From Aeromonas salmonicida subsp. salmonicida (GTDB lineage Bacteria; Pseudomonadota; Gammaproteobacteria; Enterobacterales; Aeromonadaceae): a DNA stretch of 64,000 nucleotides. The first letter of the stretch is position 1. Each line of letters opens with the position of its first letter. The translations under genes were made by a program, and so were the position numbers. This document shows, in pieces, positions 15,711 to 24,203 of this stretch. The stretch lies in the NCBI RefSeq assembly GCF_001643305.1, contig NZ_LSGW01000044.1:124001-188000 (forward strand), written 5' to 3'. The notes under the pieces are model-generated. The model had not been told where the DNA came from. It saw only the letters and a list, made by a program, of their open reading frames with translations, and ran no database searches.

Positions 15711-16331
15711 TCAGGGCGTCAGGTTGACCAGATGGCCGCCGGGACGCGCCTGACTATCGCGCATCAGATAACCACGGTTGATGGAGGCCCGGCCGAACGA
15801 ATTATTGGCGCCAAACAGGTATTTTTGCGGTATCAGGCTCTGGGCTGTGGTCTCCACCATCTTGGTCCGCAGATCTATGATGCGGGCATTGACCAGGATC
15901 CCCTTGCCATTGCGGCTGAAGGTGCCGGTCAGGATGCGGGAGATGGGCAGACGGGGGGAAAGGTCCTTGTAATTGCGGCTCATCACGAAGTCACCCTGAG
16001 GGGTTACCTTGATGCTGCCGGTCATCTTGAAGTCCACCACCACTTCCCCACGGCGGTTCAGCTCGTAAATAAAGCTCTCCTCAATCTGCTGCCCCATCCA
16101 GTTGGTGTCCTGCAGGGTATCGAGATCGACGAAGGAGGAGACAGCGATGGGCTCGGTCAGGGTCGTGAGCGACTTGCGCTCCATCAACTGATCGGTCATG
16201 CGGGCCACCAGCCAGTTGAGCTCCATGCCAGCAGCGGCCTGGCGAGGGTCACCCTGATCCCGATTGATGGGGTCGGAACTACAGCTGGTCAGGGCCAGCG
16301 CAAGGGCCAACGCCGTGATGAGTTTGTTCAT
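15711..16331 (-). CDS. flgO: FlgO family outer-membrane flagellar protein
   Basis: 206-residue lipoprotein. The signal ends ALALTSC, with Cys at about residue 17. The domain has the FlgO pattern (ITALALALALTSC, then LVARMTDQLMERKSL, PIAVSSFVDLDTLQDTNWMG, and the end of the domain with LPISRILTGTF). FlgO with FlgP and FlgT stabilises the outer-membrane part of the polar sheathed or high-torque flagellum in Vibrio. The ATG at 16331 lies about 25 bases after the predicted start of a sigma-28-type promoter. Stop to flgP start is 16 bases, so flgO-flgP form an operon. Confidence 0.9.
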   Translation of the reverse strand: MNKLITALALALALTSCSSDPINRDQGDPRQAAAGMELNWLVARMTDQLMERKSLTTLTEPIAVSSFVDLDTLQDTNWMGQQIEESFIYELNRRGEVVVDFKMTGSIKVTPQGDFVMSRNYKDLSPRLPISRILTGTFSRNGKGILVNARIIDLRTKMVETTAQSLIPQKYLFGANNSFGRASINRGYLMRDSQARPGGHLVNLTP

Positions 16332-16362
16332 GGATACCTTTCCTGTATCTGCACCTGATTCG

Positions 16363-16389
16363 TTATCGGTTCGACCGGCCAAAGCTTGA
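16363..16389 (-). promoter_or_regulatory. Sigma-28 (FliA)-type promoter of flgOP
   Basis: Read on the minus strand: TCAAGCTT, 11 bases, ACCGATAA, close to the FliA consensus TAAAGTTT-N11-GCCGATAA with the exact spacing. It lies 32 bases before the flgO ATG. This places flgOP among late flagellar genes; it is a sequence-based prediction. Confidence 0.7.
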
Positions 16390-16399
16390 GTCAGGAATG

Positions 16400-16415
16400 A
16401 GGCATGAATCTTGCT
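16400..16415 (+). promoter_or_regulatory. Sigma-54 (RpoN)-like -24/-12 element upstream of flgT
   Basis: Plus strand reads aGGCAtGaatcTTGCT. GG and GC are separated by ten bases, as in the sigma-54 consensus TGGCACG-N4-TTGCW, with two mismatches. The predicted start is about 100 bases before flgT. Polar flagellates use RpoN for middle flagellar genes, so the site is plausible but unproven. Confidence 0.45.
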
Positions 16416-16525
16416 TTTGATTTGCAGTGTGCTGTGCAACTGACACGGTTCTGTGGTCTGTATCGGCCGGCGCCGTCACTTCGACAGGAGTGAATGCGCC
16501 GACCCGCATATTCAAGGTGTTTGTC

Positions 16526-17680
16526 ATGAAATTACCGCTGCTGTTAATCCTGCTGCTGGCCAGCCTGTCAGCCCGGGCCGAGCTTATCGAAGCCCAGGGC
16601 AGTGCCGCCATTTTGGGGGGCGACGAGGCCTATGCCCGTGAGCAGGCGACCCGCGACGCCCTGCGCCAGGCCCTGCTGGCGAGCGGCGCTGCCGTCTCCA
16701 GCATACAGCGCCTGGAAAACGGCAGCCTGCGATCCGAGCAGATCCAGATCCGCTCCGGTGGCGACATTCGCCAGTACCGGCTCAAACGGGAAGAGGTGCG
16801 CAACGGCCGCATGTACATCACGGTACAGGCCGATATCCAGGCCGAACGTCAGATCTGCCAGACCCAGCATTACGCCAAGGATTTGACACTGGTCAGGCTG
16901 CGGCTGCGCTATCCGGATCAGGCGAGCCATGGCGCCCTCGATGACATGCCTGCCAACCTGTCACGCCGCATGTTCGAGACCCTGGCCAACGCACCGCAAG
17001 GCGTGGCAGCCCGTCAGTGGCTGGACGAGAACCTGCGCATCGACCCGCTCCACCTGCAACAGGGGGATCGCAGCGCCCTGGAGGAGATCAAGGCCCTCAG
17101 CCTGCGCACCGACAGCCAGTATCTGGTGCTCGGCAGCATAGACGACCTCTCCCTCGAGCCTCAGGGCAACCAGCTGACCAGCTGGTATGAAGACCCTATC
17201 CGCAATTTTCGCATGCAGCTCTACCTGTTCGATGGCATCAACGGCAGCCTGATCAGCCGCAAGGAGTATCAGGGGCGTGCCAACTGGACCTTCGGCAAGC
17301 GGGATCAGGTCGGCAGCAGCAGCGGCCAGTTCTGGCAATCGAGTTATGGCCAGGAGGTGAATTATCAGTTGCAGGAAGCGGTGCAGGATCTGGTTGCCCA
17401 ACTGAACTGTGCCCCGGTTACCGCCCGGGTGATAGGTCAGAACGAGCGGGGCCCCCACATCAATCTCGGCCGACGCAACGGCGTCAGGCTGGGGGATCAG
17501 TACCGCATCCAGCACAGCGCCGACTTCATCGATCCTTACGGCAAATCCCGCATGATGCGCAACCCGGCCGACGGCCTGTTCGAAGTGGTACAGGTGTTCG
17601 AGGATGGCGCCATCATCAGCAGCCAGAACAAATATTCACCGTTTAACATCCAGATCGGGGATCTGGCAGTATTGGAATAA
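16526..17680 (+). CDS. flgT: Flagellar H-ring protein FlgT
   Basis: 384-residue secreted protein with signal peptide MKLPLLLILLLASLSARA (cleaved near residue 18). The domain pattern LIEAQGSAAIL, ATRDALRQALLASGA, then a TPR-like middle and a C-terminal bacterial-SH3-like domain (INLGRRNGVRLGDQYRI) matches FlgT. FlgT forms the H ring around the LP ring of the sodium-driven polar flagellar motor and helps assemble the MotX/Y T ring. The start was set at 16526 because the longer frame has no signal sequence. It is divergent from flgOP. Confidence 0.92.
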   Translation: MKLPLLLILLLASLSARAELIEAQGSAAILGGDEAYAREQATRDALRQALLASGAAVSSIQRLENGSLRSEQIQIRSGGDIRQYRLKREEVRNGRMYITVQADIQAERQICQTQHYAKDLTLVRLRLRYPDQASHGALDDMPANLSRRMFETLANAPQGVAARQWLDENLRIDPLHLQQGDRSALEEIKALSLRTDSQYLVLGSIDDLSLEPQGNQLTSWYEDPIRNFRMQLYLFDGINGSLISRKEYQGRANWTFGKRDQVGSSSGQFWQSSYGQEVNYQLQEAVQDLVAQLNCAPVTARVIGQNERGPHINLGRRNGVRLGDQYRIQHSADFIDPYGKSRMMRNPADGLFEVVQVFEDGAIISSQNKYSPFNIQIGDLAVLE

Positions 17681-17712
17681 GAATCAAGGGTTTAAAAGGG
17701 AGCGGCTTCTTG

Positions 17713-17718
17713 TATAAT
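17713..17718 (+). promoter_or_regulatory. -10 box of tRNA-Arg promoter
   Basis: Perfect TATAAT followed by a GC-rich discriminator (gcccgcc) 12 bases before the mature tRNA, typical of stringently controlled stable-RNA promoters. The -35 is not clear. Confidence 0.6.
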
Positions 17719-17730
17719 GCCCGCCACAAA

Positions 17731-17807
17731 GCTCCCGTAGCTCAGTAGGATAGAGCGGTCCCCTCCTAAGGGACAGGCCACTGGTTCGACTCCAGTCGGG
17801 AGCACCA
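17731..17807 (+). tRNA. tRNA-Arg (CCT)
   Basis: 77-base tRNA with encoded CCA. The acceptor stem is gctcccg / cgggagc, the anticodon stem gtccc / gggac holds the loop ctCCTaa with anticodon CCT, and the T-arm is actgg-ttcgact-ccagt. It reads AGG arginine codons. It is preceded by a TATAAT box and followed by a 14-base-pair hairpin. Confidence 0.95.
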
Positions 17808-17813
17808 TATAAA

Positions 17814-17851
17814 ACAAGGGGTTGGCATCGTCATGGTGCCAACCCCTTGTT
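17814..17851 (+). terminator. Terminator after tRNA-Arg
   Basis: Perfect 14-base stem (acaaggggttggca / tgccaaccccttgt) with a nine-base loop directly after the tRNA. The T-tract is weak. From here to about 18050 no gene or clear signal is seen. Confidence 0.75.
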
Positions 17852-18071
17852 GTATGAACTCTTCATCGTCAACCCAAAAGCGCAAACCTTTCACTCCCCT
17901 TCTTCGTCAACACACACCAGACATCTGACAGACACTCCCTAAATCCCGGCTCGTACAGGGCGCATTGCTCCTGATTCTTCTGTCACGTCTCTCTATACTT
18001 CAGCGATGTTCAGCGATATTGACCCAACCCGGAAACCTGTATTTTGACCGCTCGCTGTAAAGGAGGCCCAC

Positions 18072-19118
18072 ATGTTCAGGTTGCTGGTAGTGTTGCTCTG
18101 TCTGATAGCGCCTGTCCGGGCCATCACCCTGACCCCGCTGGTCGAGGGGCTTTCCCATCCCTGGGGTCTGGTGCTGTTGCCTGGCGGGGAGTTTCTGATC
18201 AGCGAACGGACAGGCCGTTTGCTGCGCATCGACCCGCAAGGGAAGCGCCATGCGGTGCAGGGACTGCCTCCCATCGCCAATGCCGGCCAGGGGGGATTGC
18301 TCGACCTGGCCCAGGACAAGGAGGGCTGGATCTATCTGAGCTACAGCGAACCGGGTCAGGGCGGTGCTGGCACGGCAGTGGCCCGTGCCAGATTGCAAGA
18401 TGACCAACTGCACCAGTGGCAACTGCTGTTTCGCCAGCAGCCGAAAATGGGCGGGAGTGCCCACTTTGGTTCCAGGCTGCTGACGGGGGACGATGGCTAC
18501 CTCTATATCACGCTGGGAGACCGCTATCGGGGGCGGGATCAGGCCCAGTCCCTCGATAATCACCTGGGCAAGACCATACGCCTGCATCTCGATGGCCGGG
18601 TGCCACAAGACAACCCCTTTGTGCAGCACGCCGGAGCCCTGCCCGAGATCTGGAGTCTGGGTCATCGCAACATGCAGGGGGCTGCCCTGCACCCCGTCAC
18701 AGGCCAGTTCTGGGCCCACGAACACGGTCCCCAGGGCGGCGATGAGGTCAACCTGATCCAGCCCGGCCGCAACTATGGCTGGCCCAGCGTCAGTTTTGGC
18801 GAAGAGTATGGCGGCGGCAAAATTGGTTCGGGCACTGCGGCCCCCGGCATGGTGCCGCCGAAGTGGATCTGGGTCCCCTCCATCGCCCCCTCCGGCATGA
18901 CGTTTTATCAAGGCACCCTATTCAAGGCGTGGCAGGGAGACCTGCTGGTCGGTGCCTTGCGGGGTCAGGCCCTGTTGCGCCTGAAGATGGAGGGAGACAA
19001 GATGAAATATGGGCTGCTGCTCTGCTGCGCCCTCTTGATGGGCTGCAACACCGTCAGTGGTGTCGGCAGGGATATCGAAAAAGCGGGGGAAGTGATCCAG
19101 CGCTCCGCCAGTAAATAG
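18072..19118 (+). CDS. PQQ-dependent sugar dehydrogenase-like protein fused to an entericidin-like lipoprotein
   Basis: 348-residue frame. Residues 1-18 are a signal peptide. Residues 19-310 match the soluble aldose sugar dehydrogenase (YliI/Asd) beta-propeller: LVEGLSHPWGLVLLPGG, ERTGRLLRID, MGGSAHFGSRL, WSLGHRNMQG and HEHGPQGGDEVN. Where the family should continue with its last blade (usually another 40-60 residues), the frame instead runs into a complete 38-residue entericidin-like lipoprotein (MKYGLLLCCALLMGCNTVSG). That part has its own ribosome-site-like GGAGGGAG and ATG at 19002. The likeliest event is a deletion that removed the dehydrogenase tail and the gap. The enzyme may be inactive or altered. 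A strong terminator follows. Confidence 0.85.
   Translation: MFRLLVVLLCLIAPVRAITLTPLVEGLSHPWGLVLLPGGEFLISERTGRLLRIDPQGKRHAVQGLPPIANAGQGGLLDLAQDKEGWIYLSYSEPGQGGAGTAVARARLQDDQLHQWQLLFRQQPKMGGSAHFGSRLLTGDDGYLYITLGDRYRGRDQAQSLDNHLGKTIRLHLDGRVPQDNPFVQHAGALPEIWSLGHRNMQGAALHPVTGQFWAHEHGPQGGDEVNLIQPGRNYGWPSVSFGEEYGGGKIGSGTAAPGMVPPKWIWVPSIAPSGMTFYQGTLFKAWQGDLLVGALRGQALLRLKMEGDKMKYGLLLCCALLMGCNTVSGVGRDIEKAGEVIQRSASK
19002..19118 (+). CDS. Entericidin-like small lipoprotein (in frame with the dehydrogenase)
   Basis: 38-residue entericidin A/B-type lipoprotein. A short hydrophobic signal ends in lipobox LLMGC, followed by NTVSGVGRDIEKAGEVIQ, which closely fits the family's N-T-x-x-G-V-G-x-D-I pattern. 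Entericidins are small membrane lipoproteins linked to stress. GGAGGGAG lies seven to eight bases before the ATG, so it can be translated independently of the upstream dehydrogenase part although it shares its frame. Confidence 0.72.
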   Translation: MKYGLLLCCALLMGCNTVSGVGRDIEKAGEVIQRSASK

Positions 19119-19153
19119 TCGACAACCAGACCAAAACAGGGATGGTCAGGAGG

Positions 19154-19185
19154 GAGGGTCAGTCTGCTAGACTGGCCCTCTTTTT
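19154..19185 (+). terminator. Terminator after the entericidin-like gene
   Basis: Twelve-base stem (gagggtcagtct / agactggccctc, one G-T pair), three-base loop, then TTTTT at 19181-19185. Confidence 0.88.
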
Positions 19186-19218
19186 ATTCATCTTATTCAT
19201 CTTGCAAAGGAGTGTTGG

Positions 19219-20118
19219 ATGTCGGGTTCTTCGTGGTGGGACAAGTCCACCGGCCTTGCGCTGTTGACCATACTGCTGTGGGCCTCGCTGGCGGCGCTCA
19301 CCTCCCGGGTCACCAGCGTGTCGCCACTGGTGCTGGTGGGCCTGGTGCTGTTTTTCTGTGGCGTCGGCGCCCTGCCGTTCTGGCGCCAGTGGCGGGCCCG
19401 TCCGGTCAGCTGGCTGGTGACCATCACAGCGCTGCTGCTCTATCACCTGCTGCTGTTCATGAGCTTTCGGCACGCCCCCGTGCTGGAGGCGAACCTCATC
19501 AACTACCTCTGGCCCCTCTTCATCATACTGTTCACCCCCTTGCTGCTGCCCGGTCACCCGCTGCACAGCCGTCACTTGCTGGCCGGCGCGCTCGGTCTGG
19601 CCGGATCCGTACTGGTGATGGTCAACGGCGAGTTGCAACTGCAGGTCGCCTATCTGCCTGGCTACCTGCTGGCACTGGGTGCCGCCATCATCTGGGGGGC
19701 CTATTCGGTGCTCTCCCGCCGTCTGCCACCTGCACCGGCCGTGGTGACGGCTGCGGCCTGCCTGCCCGCCGGACTACTGGCGTTGCTGCTCGCCTGGTGG
19801 CTGGAAGGGCCGCTGCCCATTGCGCAGATCCCCGCCGACGACTGGTGGCTCATCGTCGGGCTCGCCCTCGGCCCCATGGGTGCGGCCTTCGTTACCTGGT
19901 ATCTGGCATTGCGGGACGGGGATCCGCGCCGCATCGGGGCGCTTGCCTACCTGACACCGCTGCTGAGTACACTGTTGCTGGTGCTGCTCAACGGAGAGGA
20001 GCTGACTTCCCGCCATCTGCTGGCCGGTGCCTTCATCATGGGTGGGGCCCTGCTTGGCATGCTGGGCAAGTCACCTGCGGCCCGCAAGCAGGAGGAGCCC
20101 GCATCATCATTGTCATGA
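19219..20118 (+). CDS. DMT (EamA) family transporter, YddG-like
   Basis: 299-residue integral membrane protein with about ten transmembrane segments arranged as two EamA repeats (roughly residues 10-140 and 150-285). The segment EANLINYLWPLFIILF is characteristic of the aromatic-amino-acid exporter YddG branch of drug/metabolite transporters. It is a single gene with a good start 19 bases after an AAAGGAG site. The exported substrate is inferred only from that similarity. Confidence 0.87.
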   Translation: MSGSSWWDKSTGLALLTILLWASLAALTSRVTSVSPLVLVGLVLFFCGVGALPFWRQWRARPVSWLVTITALLLYHLLLFMSFRHAPVLEANLINYLWPLFIILFTPLLLPGHPLHSRHLLAGALGLAGSVLVMVNGELQLQVAYLPGYLLALGAAIIWGAYSVLSRRLPPAPAVVTAAACLPAGLLALLLAWWLEGPLPIAQIPADDWWLIVGLALGPMGAAFVTWYLALRDGDPRRIGALAYLTPLLSTLLLVLLNGEELTSRHLLAGAFIMGGALLGMLGKSPAARKQEEPASSLS

Positions 20119-20213
20119 CTTCGCAGTCATGAACCGGATGTCATAAAAACGCCATCTTTCCTGCTTAAGCTCACGGCGACTTCCAGTCCCCTGGCTCAAG
20201 CAGGAATCCTGAC

Positions 20214-22157
20214 GTGAAAATTGCCCACTATGCCTCCCTCTCCTCCCTGGTACTGCTGCTGGTCGCTGGCGTACAGGTCGGCGCCCTGTTTCATGGCTGG
20301 CAACAGCTGGATCAGGCCGAGCAAGCCCAGCATCAACATGAACGGCTGCAACAACGGCTGACCGATACCCTGCAAGGCACCTTGCGCGACTACCTGAGCA
20401 GCGGCGATCCCCTGCGCCTGGCCGAAGCCCAGACGGTGCGTCAGCTGGCGCTCGGCCAACTGGCACAGCAGGATGAACAGCTGACAGCCCCGCTGCGCGC
20501 CCTGCTCGAGAAGATGGGAGAGCGTATCGATGGCGATTATCTGGCGGCGGGCAAGCTCTCTGGCAACAGCCAGTGGCTGTTGCAAAATGCCGAGAACGAA
20601 CTGACCACCCAGGCCAGGGCGCTGCTGCGCTACGGCCAGCAGGGAGCCATGGTTCCGGGTACGGATCAGGCCAGTGCCGAGGCTTACCGCAAAGGGGCGG
20701 CCGATCTGCTGGCTGCCCTGCCGGGGCTGGGCCACCTGCGCCAGAACTACATGGAGCAGGCCAGCCCCAAACTGCTGGAGGGGCTGCAATTCGAGCTCGC
20801 CGCCTTGCAAAAGCAGGCTGAGCAACTGGCCGCCCTGCCGCCGCTTAGCCTGTTTGAGGCCCCCCCCGCCGATGAATTCACCCTGGGCGAACCGGTGCGC
20901 AAAGAGCTCGGCGCCCAGCCGCGCAGCGAACTGCTCTCCCTGCTCAAGCGCTATCCGCAAGAGCTGGAAAACAGCCGCAAGGCGCTGCAACAACAACAGG
21001 CGGCTCACCAGGCAGTGCAACAGGACATCACTCGCATGCTGCAAGCAAGCGGGGAGATGGGGGCGCAGCTCACCGCCGGGCGGCAGGCCGTCAACCAGGA
21101 GCTGGCTCTCATCCTCGGCAGTCTGGCGCTCTGTCTGGTGCTGGTCGCCCTGCTGTTTGCACTGGTGCAGCGTCGCTGGCTGGTCAAACCGCTGCTGCGG
21201 CTGCGCGGTGCTTTTCTGCAACTTGACGAAACAGGCCAGGCCGAAACCCTGCCCCCGGGGCGCGAGCGCAACGAACTCAGCGACATAGTCGAGAGCTACA
21301 ACCGGCTCATCGTTCGCCTGCAACTGGATCAGCAGCAGAAAGAGGGCCAACTGTCGGCGGTCTCATTGAGCCTGCAGGGCATGGTCAATCAGGTCGAAGA
21401 GATCCACCACAGCACCCGCACGACCGAGCAGGCGGTGGACGAGAGCGACTTGATGATGAGCGAGTTGAACCAGCTGGCCGGCGAGGTCCATCAGGTGGCC
21501 GCCGAGATAGCGCAGCATGCCCAGCACAACGAACACTCCATGAGCCAGAGCGAGCTGCTGGTAGGGGGCATGTTGCAGGCCACCGCCCAGACCGGTCTTG
21601 CCATCGATGAAAGCGACGTCGCCCTGACCCAGCTCAAGCGTTCGGTGGATGACGTCACCGCCATCGTCGACGTGATAGGCCACATCGCCCAGCAAACCAA
21701 CCTGCTGGCGCTCAATGCGGCCATCGAAGCGGCCAGGGCCGGCGAGCAGGGGCGCGGTTTTGCGGTGGTGGCCGACGAGGTGCGCCACCTCTCCGCCGAT
21801 ACCCAGCGCTCCCTTGGCCAGATCACCGAGATCCTGGTGCGACTCACCCAATCCGGCGATCAACTCGGCACTGTGCTGGCGCGGATCACCACAGAAGCAG
21901 CCGCCCAGCGCCAGCAGGCGGAGCAGTTGCGCCAGACCACCCAGGCGGTGAGAGAGATGGCGCGCAGCACAGCCGTCATCGCCCTGCAAGGGGCGGACAA
22001 CGCCAAGAGCCAGGAGCACAAGCTGGCCAGCTTCGCCGACCTGATCGCTCGCATCAGCCAGCACGCCCGCCAGGGCAGCCGGCTCTCGGTTCAGGTGTCT
22101 GAACACATCCATCATCAAGCCAGCCAGATCCCCCGCATTCTCGGCCATCAGGCCTGA
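20214..22157 (+). CDS. Methyl-accepting chemotaxis protein
   Basis: 647-residue transmembrane chemoreceptor with a GTG start preceded by AGGAA. TM1 is residues 8-27, followed by a long helical periplasmic region (to about 300). TM2 ([21 protein letters not shown]) starts at about 301, then a HAMP-like linker and a cytoplasmic signalling hairpin with the tip [34 protein letters not shown]. No C-terminal tether pentapeptide is present. It is an orphan receptor, far from the che cluster at 38.7-50.1 kb; the ligand is unknown. Confidence 0.92.
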   Translation: MKIAHYASLSSLVLLLVAGVQVGALFHGWQQLDQAEQAQHQHERLQQRLTDTLQGTLRDYLSSGDPLRLAEAQTVRQLALGQLAQQDEQLTAPLRALLEKMGERIDGDYLAAGKLSGNSQWLLQNAENELTTQARALLRYGQQGAMVPGTDQASAEAYRKGAADLLAALPGLGHLRQNYMEQASPKLLEGLQFELAALQKQAEQLAALPPLSLFEAPPADEFTLGEPVRKELGAQPRSELLSLLKRYPQELENSRKALQQQQAAHQAVQQDITRMLQASGEMGAQLTAGRQAVNQELALILGSLALCLVLVALLFALVQRRWLVKPLLRLRGAFLQLDETGQAETLPPGRERNELSDIVESYNRLIVRLQLDQQQKEGQLSAVSLSLQGMVNQVEEIHHSTRTTEQAVDESDLMMSELNQLAGEVHQVAAEIAQHAQHNEHSMSQSELLVGGMLQATAQTGLAIDESDVALTQLKRSVDDVTAIVDVIGHIAQQTNLLALNAAIEAARAGEQGRGFAVVADEVRHLSADTQRSLGQITEILVRLTQSGDQLGTVLARITTEAAAQRQQAEQLRQTTQAVREMARSTAVIALQGADNAKSQEHKLASFADLIARISQHARQGSRLSVQVSEHIHHQASQIPRILGHQA

Positions 22158-22189
22158 ATCAGCCGCTGGACTCCCCTCCCCAACGCCCT

Positions 22190-22225
22190 GCCCCCGCGTC
22201 CCGACGCGGGGGCATATCTTTTTTT
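22190..22225 (+). terminator. Terminator after the orphan chemoreceptor
   Basis: Eleven-base GC-rich perfect stem (gcccccgcgtc / gacgcgggggc) with a two-base gap, followed by a T-rich tail ending in seven Ts. Confidence 0.9.
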
Positions 22226-22665
22226 GTGCCACAAAATTATCTGTTGCATGCAGGTTAACGAAAAAAGTTATGCCCCTTGTAAGAGATCCGCCCACACCGG
22301 CAGGTCATTTCACTTGAAAACGCTATCAGCTGCGATATGAGTGGGCTGGGAGTGTCCACACCAAGATCCATGATTATTTGCACTCGGTCATATTTTTGAA
22401 ACTTGGTGGGAACTTTCCATTGATATTTCGCACCGCGAACGTACTCTTGGAATTGTCCGATAGCCAAGAATCGGAACATAAAAAATAAATGATGTGATGA
22501 ACAGAACTGCACCACCGCAGATGTGCCAAGACGTCGCGGCCGCAGCCGACATAGAAAGAATTTTTTGCCCTACGGGGTCTTGATTGCAATGCCAATACCG
22601 AGCGGCGGGCCCTTGCCTGACTGCCGGACAAAAAGCTAAGTCCATAAAATCAGGAGCAATACAAA
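22226..22665 (+). promoter_or_regulatory. Long gene-free leader of chiP with a TTCGC-ACC-GCGAA palindrome
   Basis: 440 bases without a supported gene lie before chiP, and the base composition is AT-richer than the surroundings. The clearest element is a palindrome at 22427-22439, ttcgc-acc-gcgaa, resembling NagC-type operators with a TTCG...CGAA core. In E. coli chiP is controlled by NagC and by the small RNA ChiX acting on a long 5' leader. A comparable leader is possible here, but I could not identify a ChiX pairing site or a convincing promoter. Confidence 0.45.
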
Positions 22666-24102
22666 ATGGAAAAAGTGATCTTCAAGCGTGCCGCATTGAG
22701 CGCAGCTGTTGTTGCCGCCTTGGTAGCCCCCGGTATGGCATTTGCTGCCCAGGATATGATGAGCCCGACCTATGGCAAGTCATATGAGGCTTTTGCTGAT
22801 GATGCCAAGCTGAGCGGCGGAGTTTTCTACTTTCAGCGCGAACGTGATCGCAAACAAGCTCAGGATGCGCATTACAACGACAAAGGCGAATATGTGCCTG
22901 CTCAGGATGGCAAGTATCACTCCAACCTGAGCCATTCGACAGCTCAGCTTGCCCTGAATTTTAACTCTGGATACGCTTGGGATGTTGTCGGTATAGATAT
23001 CGGTGGTTTTGGTGCCGCTAATTTGGCTGTTGACGAAAGTAATGGTGTTAACGAAGAAAATGAGTTCTCTTTCTGGGGTAACAGTTGGGGGGCTGGTGGT
23101 GACGGTTTGTCTGAAAATGGTGCCAGCCTCTCGACTGCCGCACTGAAACTTAAGTTTATGGATGGTGCAGTTACTGCAAAAGGTGGTTTTACTCAACTGA
23201 ATGTACCAGGCATATTAGGCGTGAACTGGTCTTATCAGCCAGGTACCTACCGTGGTGGTCAAATCGAGGGAAACTTCGGTGGTCTCTACCTCACCTATGC
23301 TATTGCAGACGAATACAAGGCTCCTTGGTTTAGAAATACCAATGGTTTCTCCAAAAGCAACCCGTATGCATCAGACTCATATTCAGATGCTAACCAGATT
23401 GACTACATCCATGGCTTGGCAGCCCGTTATACCTTCGAAAACGGTACTGCTGTAACAGGCTCATATGGTCAGTCTGAAGGCTATATGGATAGCTATCATT
23501 TCAAACTTGCCCAGAAATTTGATGTGCTCGGTGGTCTTAATACCAGTTATCAATTTTATGGCTCTGACACCGATAACAATGACTATGACGGTTTAGCTTG
23601 GCAGCAAGCATTGACTGCTGGTTGGGCCATAGGGCCTTACGGCTTCCGTATTGAAGGTTTATGGACCAAAGCTGAAGGTGACCTCGGCAACTACCTGCCC
23701 CGCTTGACCCGTGGCTACGGCAACTCCCAGGGCGCAAACGAAATCTGGTGGGATTCCCGTTCTGACTGGAACCACAATAATGAAAAAGCATTATTTGCTG
23801 GTGTAAATCGTTCGCTGGATGATCTAGTAGGTGCACCAGGCTGGTCCGTCGGTGTCTCTGGTGCTTATGGTTGGGATGCAGAAAACGGTGATGGTACTCG
23901 TACTGATGGCACAGAGTGGGCGGCCAACTTCGACGTCATGTACACGGTGCAAGATGGCAAGCTGAAAGGCACCCTGTTCAAACTGCACTACACAGATTAC
24001 AACAACGAACAAGACGATAAGGGGAGTTGGTATTATCCGAACATGTTCAGTTCCGAGCATGACGTCAAGTTCCACATCATAATGCCGTTCACCATACTGT
24101 AA
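22666..24102 (+). CDS. chiP: Chitoporin (ChiP/YbfM family)
   Basis: 478-residue outer-membrane porin for chitooligosaccharides. The signal peptide (residues 1-27) ends GMAFAA. The mature protein shows the ChiP/YbfM pattern: GGVFYFQRERDRK, HSNLSHSTAQLALNF, WSYQPGTYRGGQ, EYKAPWF, SYGQSEGYMDSYHFK and the C-terminal KFHIIMPFTIL, with the terminal strand typical of barrels. It fits the aquatic lifestyle, with uptake of chitin breakdown products. Codon use is visibly more AT-rich than its neighbours, which may reflect high expression or different ancestry. A strong AGGAGC site precedes the ATG and a terminator follows. Confidence 0.93.
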   Translation: MEKVIFKRAALSAAVVAALVAPGMAFAAQDMMSPTYGKSYEAFADDAKLSGGVFYFQRERDRKQAQDAHYNDKGEYVPAQDGKYHSNLSHSTAQLALNFNSGYAWDVVGIDIGGFGAANLAVDESNGVNEENEFSFWGNSWGAGGDGLSENGASLSTAALKLKFMDGAVTAKGGFTQLNVPGILGVNWSYQPGTYRGGQIEGNFGGLYLTYAIADEYKAPWFRNTNGFSKSNPYASDSYSDANQIDYIHGLAARYTFENGTAVTGSYGQSEGYMDSYHFKLAQKFDVLGGLNTSYQFYGSDTDNNDYDGLAWQQALTAGWAIGPYGFRIEGLWTKAEGDLGNYLPRLTRGYGNSQGANEIWWDSRSDWNHNNEKALFAGVNRSLDDLVGAPGWSVGVSGAYGWDAENGDGTRTDGTEWAANFDVMYTVQDGKLKGTLFKLHYTDYNNEQDDKGSWYYPNMFSSEHDVKFHIIMPFTIL

Positions 24103-24122
24103 GCAGGCGGTGCAACCTCAGC

Positions 24123-24154
24123 AAACCGGGCCCCTTGGCCCGGTTTTCTTTTTG
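24123..24154 (+). terminator. Terminator after chiP
   Basis: Nine-base stem (aaccgggcc / ggcccggtt) with a four-base loop, followed by TTCTTTTT. Confidence 0.9.
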
Positions 24155-24203
24155 GCCGCACTCAGGCTACCATGCCCACCTTGGCCACACTCAGGCCGCC
24201 ACC

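Noticed and set aside
16430..16460. Sigma-54-like TGACACGGTTCTGTGG on the plus strand
   Set aside because: The -12 part (TGTGG) does not fit TTGCW; the element at 16400-16415 is better.
16427..16525. 33-residue N-terminal extension of FlgT
   Set aside because: The signal peptide starts at 16526, and the extension covers the leader downstream of the promoter elements.
22255..22660. Several short open frames on both strands in the chiP leader
   Set aside because: No ribosome sites or conserved motifs; they overlap each other and look like chance frames.
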